NCBI GenBank assembly: GCA_030691665.1
Contig: JAUYDU010000130.1
Coordinates: forward strand, 1 to 7,654
DNA: 7,654 bases
Source: Chloroflexota bacterium
GTDB lineage: Bacteria > Chloroflexota > Dehalococcoidia > SM23-28-2
Direction of reading: 5' to 3'
This document shows, piece after piece, positions 6,022 to 7,654 of the stretch. Below the pieces are notes generated by a model. It was given only the letters and a program-made list of their open reading frames with translations. It made no database searches and was not told the origin of the DNA. Both the position numbers and the translations under genes were made by a program. The number at the start of each line of letters is the position of its first letter. Position 1 is the stretch's first letter.

Positions 6022-6069
6022 GCAGACCTTGCGCCAGAGGCGCATCCGCCTTCGGCGGAAAAGGTCTGC
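6022..6069. repeat. Cloverleaf-like nested palindrome, copy 1
   Basis: Outer arms GCAGACCTT (6022-6030) and AAGGTCTGC (6061-6069) are perfectly complementary. They enclose two hairpins side by side: GCGCC-AGA-GGCGC (6031-6043) and TCCGCC-TTC-GGCGGA (6045-6059). Almost every base is paired, giving a three-way junction. No T-run adjoins it. Confidence 0.8.
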
Positions 6070-6107
6070 AGCTACGAAGCAGAGGGCACATGGGGTCGTA
6101 GCTGCAG
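6066..6107. repeat. 12-bp perfect inverted repeat overlapping the cloverleaf
   Basis: CTGCAGCTACGA (6066-6077) is the exact reverse complement of TCGTAGCTGCAG (6096-6107), separated by 18 nt. Its left arm shares bases with the outer arm of the cloverleaf, and its right arm shares bases with the following TTCA-loop hairpin. The three structures are therefore mutually exclusive in part. The arms contain GTAGC, the flank motif seen at other hairpins. Confidence 0.8.
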
Positions 6108-6121
6108 GGCTTCAGCCCTGC
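6104..6121. repeat. TTCA-loop hairpin with GTAGC flank
   Basis: GCAGGGC pairs with GCCCTGC around TTCA, preceded by GTAGCT. It has the same layout as the hairpins in the 884-1047 element and the 2725-2770 tandem repeat. Confidence 0.7.
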
Positions 6122-6177
6122 CTTGTGTCGAATTATTTTGTTCATGACCATAAACCCCCAGTTCGATCCGAGCTGCC

Positions 6178-6216
6178 GATTTCTCCGCCAGAGCGGATCC
6201 GCCTTCGGCGGAAATC
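6178..6216. repeat. Cloverleaf-like nested palindrome, copy 2
   Basis: Outer arms GATTT (6178-6182) and AAATC (6212-6216) flank two hairpins: TCCGC-CAGA-GCGGA (6184-6197) and TCCGCC-TTC-GGCGGA (6198-6212). The second hairpin is identical to that in copy 1. The outer stems differ in sequence but hold the same position, so the architecture is repeated although the flanks are not. Confidence 0.75.
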
Positions 6217-6282
6217 CCCAGGGGTGTGGTATCTAGTGAATGACCTTTAGGCTGCGGTGCCATAGGAATTCTGGAATACCTT

Positions 6283-7356
6283 CTACTCAACGAAGCTGTT
6301 GACCGCCTCGACGATGCGATCGAGGTCCTGCCGGGAGAGGGCTGGGTGCACCGGCAACGACAGCACCTCCCGACTCAGCCGTTGCGCCACCGGCAGGTCG
6401 TCCTCGAACCCTAGCTTGCGATAGAGCGGCTGCTGGTGGATGGGCAGGGGATAGTAGACGTTCGCCCCGACGCCCTGGCGGCGCAGATGCGCCAGCAAGG
6501 CGTCCCGCCGACCGTCGGGAACCCGCACGGTGTACAGGTGGTAGACGTGGCGGCAGCCCTCCCTCTCCTGGGGCGTGATGACGCCCCGCAGGCGGGACGA
6601 GAGGTAGGCAGCGTTGGCCCGCCGCCTTTCGCTGAAGGCCTCCAGCTTGGCGAGCTGGGCCAAGCCCAGAGCGGCCGCTATGTCGGTCATCCGCCAGTTG
6701 TAGCCCAGCGCCTCGTGCTGATAGCGCCCGGTGGTGCCGTGGTCGCGCAGGCGGCGAGCGGCCTCGGCTATCCGTCCATCGGCGGTGGTGATCATCCCAC
6801 CCTCGCCGGTGGTCATGTTCTTGGTGGCGTAGAAGGAGAAGCAGCCGCTGCCGAAGCTGCCTGCCCTGCGTCCGTTGACCGAGGCGCCGTGGGCCTGACA
6901 GGCATCCTCGATGACCGCCAGGTTGTAGCAACCGGCCAGCCGCAGGATCTCCTCCATGCAGCAGGGCTGGCCGTACAGGTGCACGGGAATGATGGCCCTG
7001 GTGCGGGGCGTGATCTTCTCCTCGATGAGACCGACGTCGATGTTGCAGTCCTCGGGGTCGACATCTACGAAGACGGGCCTGGCGCCGGCAAACAGGATGG
7101 CGTTGGCGGTGGCGATGAAGGAGAAGGGGCTGGTGATCACCTCGTCGCCGGGGCCGACGCCGTGGGCCAGGAGGGCGATGATCAGGGCGGCCGTGCCTGA
7201 AGAGACGGCTACCGCCTCCGACGCGCCGCACATCCGAGCGAAGGCCTCCTCGAACTCCGCCACGCGCGGGCCCTGGGCGAGCTGGCCGCTCTCCAGAACA
7301 GCCAGGACGGCCCCTTTTTCCTCGTCTCCCAACAGGGGCTTGGCGATGGGGATCAT
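6283..7356 (-). CDS. wbpE: DegT/DnrJ/EryC1 aminotransferase (WbpE-like)
   Basis: This is a PLP-dependent sugar aminotransferase of 357 residues, the usual family length. In the Wbp pathway it transfers an amino group from glutamate to the C3 ketone of the UDP-3-keto-uronic acid. Visible features are SSGTAAL at 52-58, EDACQAHGA at 150-158 (Asp151 expected to contact the pyridine nitrogen), and FSFYATKNMTTGEGG at 173-187, with Lys179 as the Schiff-base residue. The C-terminal domain includes GYNWRMTDIAAALG and the NVYYPLPIHQQPLY segment. ATG 7356 overlaps the upstream acetyltransferase stop in ATGA (7353-7356), indicating coupling; the ribosome site is weak. The family is very secure. The precise sugar is inferred from neighbours, as this fold serves many amino-sugar pathways. 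Confidence 0.88.
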   Translation of the reverse strand: MIPIAKPLLGDEEKGAVLAVLESGQLAQGPRVAEFEEAFARMCGASEAVAVSSGTAALIIALLAHGVGPGDEVITSPFSFIATANAILFAGARPVFVDVDPEDCNIDVGLIEEKITPRTRAIIPVHLYGQPCCMEEILRLAGCYNLAVIEDACQAHGASVNGRRAGSFGSGCFSFYATKNMTTGEGGMITTADGRIAEAARRLRDHGTTGRYQHEALGYNWRMTDIAAALGLAQLAKLEAFSERRRANAAYLSSRLRGVITPQEREGCRHVYHLYTVRVPDGRRDALLAHLRRQGVGANVYYPLPIHQQPLYRKLGFEDDLPVAQRLSREVLSLPVHPALSRQDLDRIVEAVNSFVE

Positions 7357-7654
7357 CCCTGGCTCGCCTTCGCTCCCAGGGGTGCGAAGTCGTAGGTGGC
7401 CTCACAGGCCGGGCAAGCCCAGCAGCCGCGGCCCTCGTCCTGCTCCAGCGGGTGCCCGCAGCGACAGGCGTATCCGGCCAGGCGAGCGGGGTTGCCGACC
7501 ACCAGGGCATGGTCGGGCACGTCGCGGGTCACCACAGCCGCCGCTCCCACCATGGCCCAGCGCCCGATGACCACGTCCGGCAGGACCAGCGCCCCGGCGC
7601 CGATGGAGGCCCCGTACTTCACCAGGGTCTTTCCCCCCTGCCAGTCGGCCTCCG
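7353..7654 (-). CDS. wbpD: Left-handed beta-helix N-acetyltransferase with C-terminal zinc ribbon (WbpD-like), 5' end outside window
   Basis: Only the last 99 codons are present, starting EADWQGGKTLVKYGASIGAG; the frame continues past the right edge. GTG 7622 is internal, not the start. The repeated [LIV]G-x4 pattern (ASIGAGALVLPDVVIGRWAMVGAAAVV), ending TRDVPDHALVVGNPAR, is the hexapeptide left-handed beta-helix. The TLVKYGASIGAG and VVGNPAR features are typical of WbpD/WlbB enzymes, which acetylate the 3-amino group of UDP-GlcNAc(3NH2)A using acetyl-CoA. After the helix comes a cysteine-rich tail, CRCGHPL then CWACPAC, that looks like a zinc ribbon and is not part of the catalytic helix. 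It overlaps the aminotransferase by 4 nt. Other sugar acetyltransferases share this fold, so the substrate rests partly on context. Confidence 0.85.
   Translation of the reverse strand, partial: EADWQGGKTLVKYGASIGAGALVLPDVVIGRWAMVGAAAVVTRDVPDHALVVGNPARLAGYACRCGHPLEQDEGRGCWACPACEATYDFAPLGAKASQG

Larger units (their letters stand above)
5915..6282. other. 368-bp gap splitting the sugar cluster
   Basis: No convincing gene is present. In the minus direction it links the aminotransferase stop to the dehydrogenase ATG. I find no clear -35/-10 pair for the downstream genes, so they may be read through from upstream or from an unusual promoter. It contains an ATCGAC-AATTTG-GTCGAT inverted repeat at 5947-5964, two nested palindromes, a 12-bp inverted repeat, a TTCA-loop hairpin, and an imperfect palindrome at 6265-6280. 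A 25-codon plus-strand frame at 5913-5990 is noted as a possible fragment only. Confidence 0.6.

Noticed and set aside
5918..6151. Minus-strand frame of 77 codons upstream of the dehydrogenase
   Set aside because: It spans the repeat structures, has no ribosome site and resembles no protein.
6287..7510. 407-codon minus-strand frame over the aminotransferase
   Set aside because: Arg/Pro/Gly-rich shifted frame overlapping the confident wbpE-like gene; no motifs.

Overview
This 7,654-base window is high-GC bacterial chromosome with six recognisable genes and three repeat-rich intergenic gaps. No taxonomic marker is present. The GC-rich coding style, very short or absent leaders behind extended -10 promoters, and many small dispersed palindromes would fit a Chloroflexota-type genome, but that is a low-confidence inference. 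I see no phage, transposase, CRISPR, tRNA or rRNA.

Layout. Positions 1-824 (minus) hold most of purU, formyltetrahydrofolate deformylase, cut at its 3' end by the window edge. Positions 825-1073 separate it from the divergent cimA and carry a perfect extended -10 promoter for purU, an extended -10 promoter for cimA, and between them a 164-bp hairpin-rich element with 12-bp terminal inverted repeats. Positions 1074-2669 (plus) are cimA, (R)-citramalate synthase, which makes the isoleucine precursor from pyruvate and acetyl-CoA. Positions 2670-3257 contain no convincing gene but have a tandem 23-bp repeat, several strong hairpins, and a good sigma70-type promoter for a 71-residue zinc-ribbon protein at 3258-3473. 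That gene ends in a nested palindrome and a plausible terminator.

Positions 3579-7654, all minus, form a nucleotide-sugar cluster. Reading 5' to 3' it runs: a left-handed beta-helix acetyltransferase (partial), a DegT-type aminotransferase, a 368-bp gap, a Gfo/Idh/MocA dehydrogenase, and a UDP-sugar 6-dehydrogenase. These four match the steps of the Pseudomonas WbpA-WbpB-WbpE-WbpD pathway, which turns UDP-GlcNAc into UDP-2,3-diacetamido-2,3-dideoxy-glucuronic acid for surface polysaccharide or glycan synthesis. Both gene pairs overlap by 4 nt, suggesting translational coupling. The gap between the pairs is filled by compact nested palindromes.

The least ordinary material is non-coding. One hairpin family recurs with GTAGC-type flanks, TTCA/TGAA-type loops and stems that differ in sequence yet stay paired. 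A second family has CCGCC-NNN-GGCGG cores inside longer outer stems. The protein-coding genes belong to known families; I did not find convincing evidence of a new protein system.
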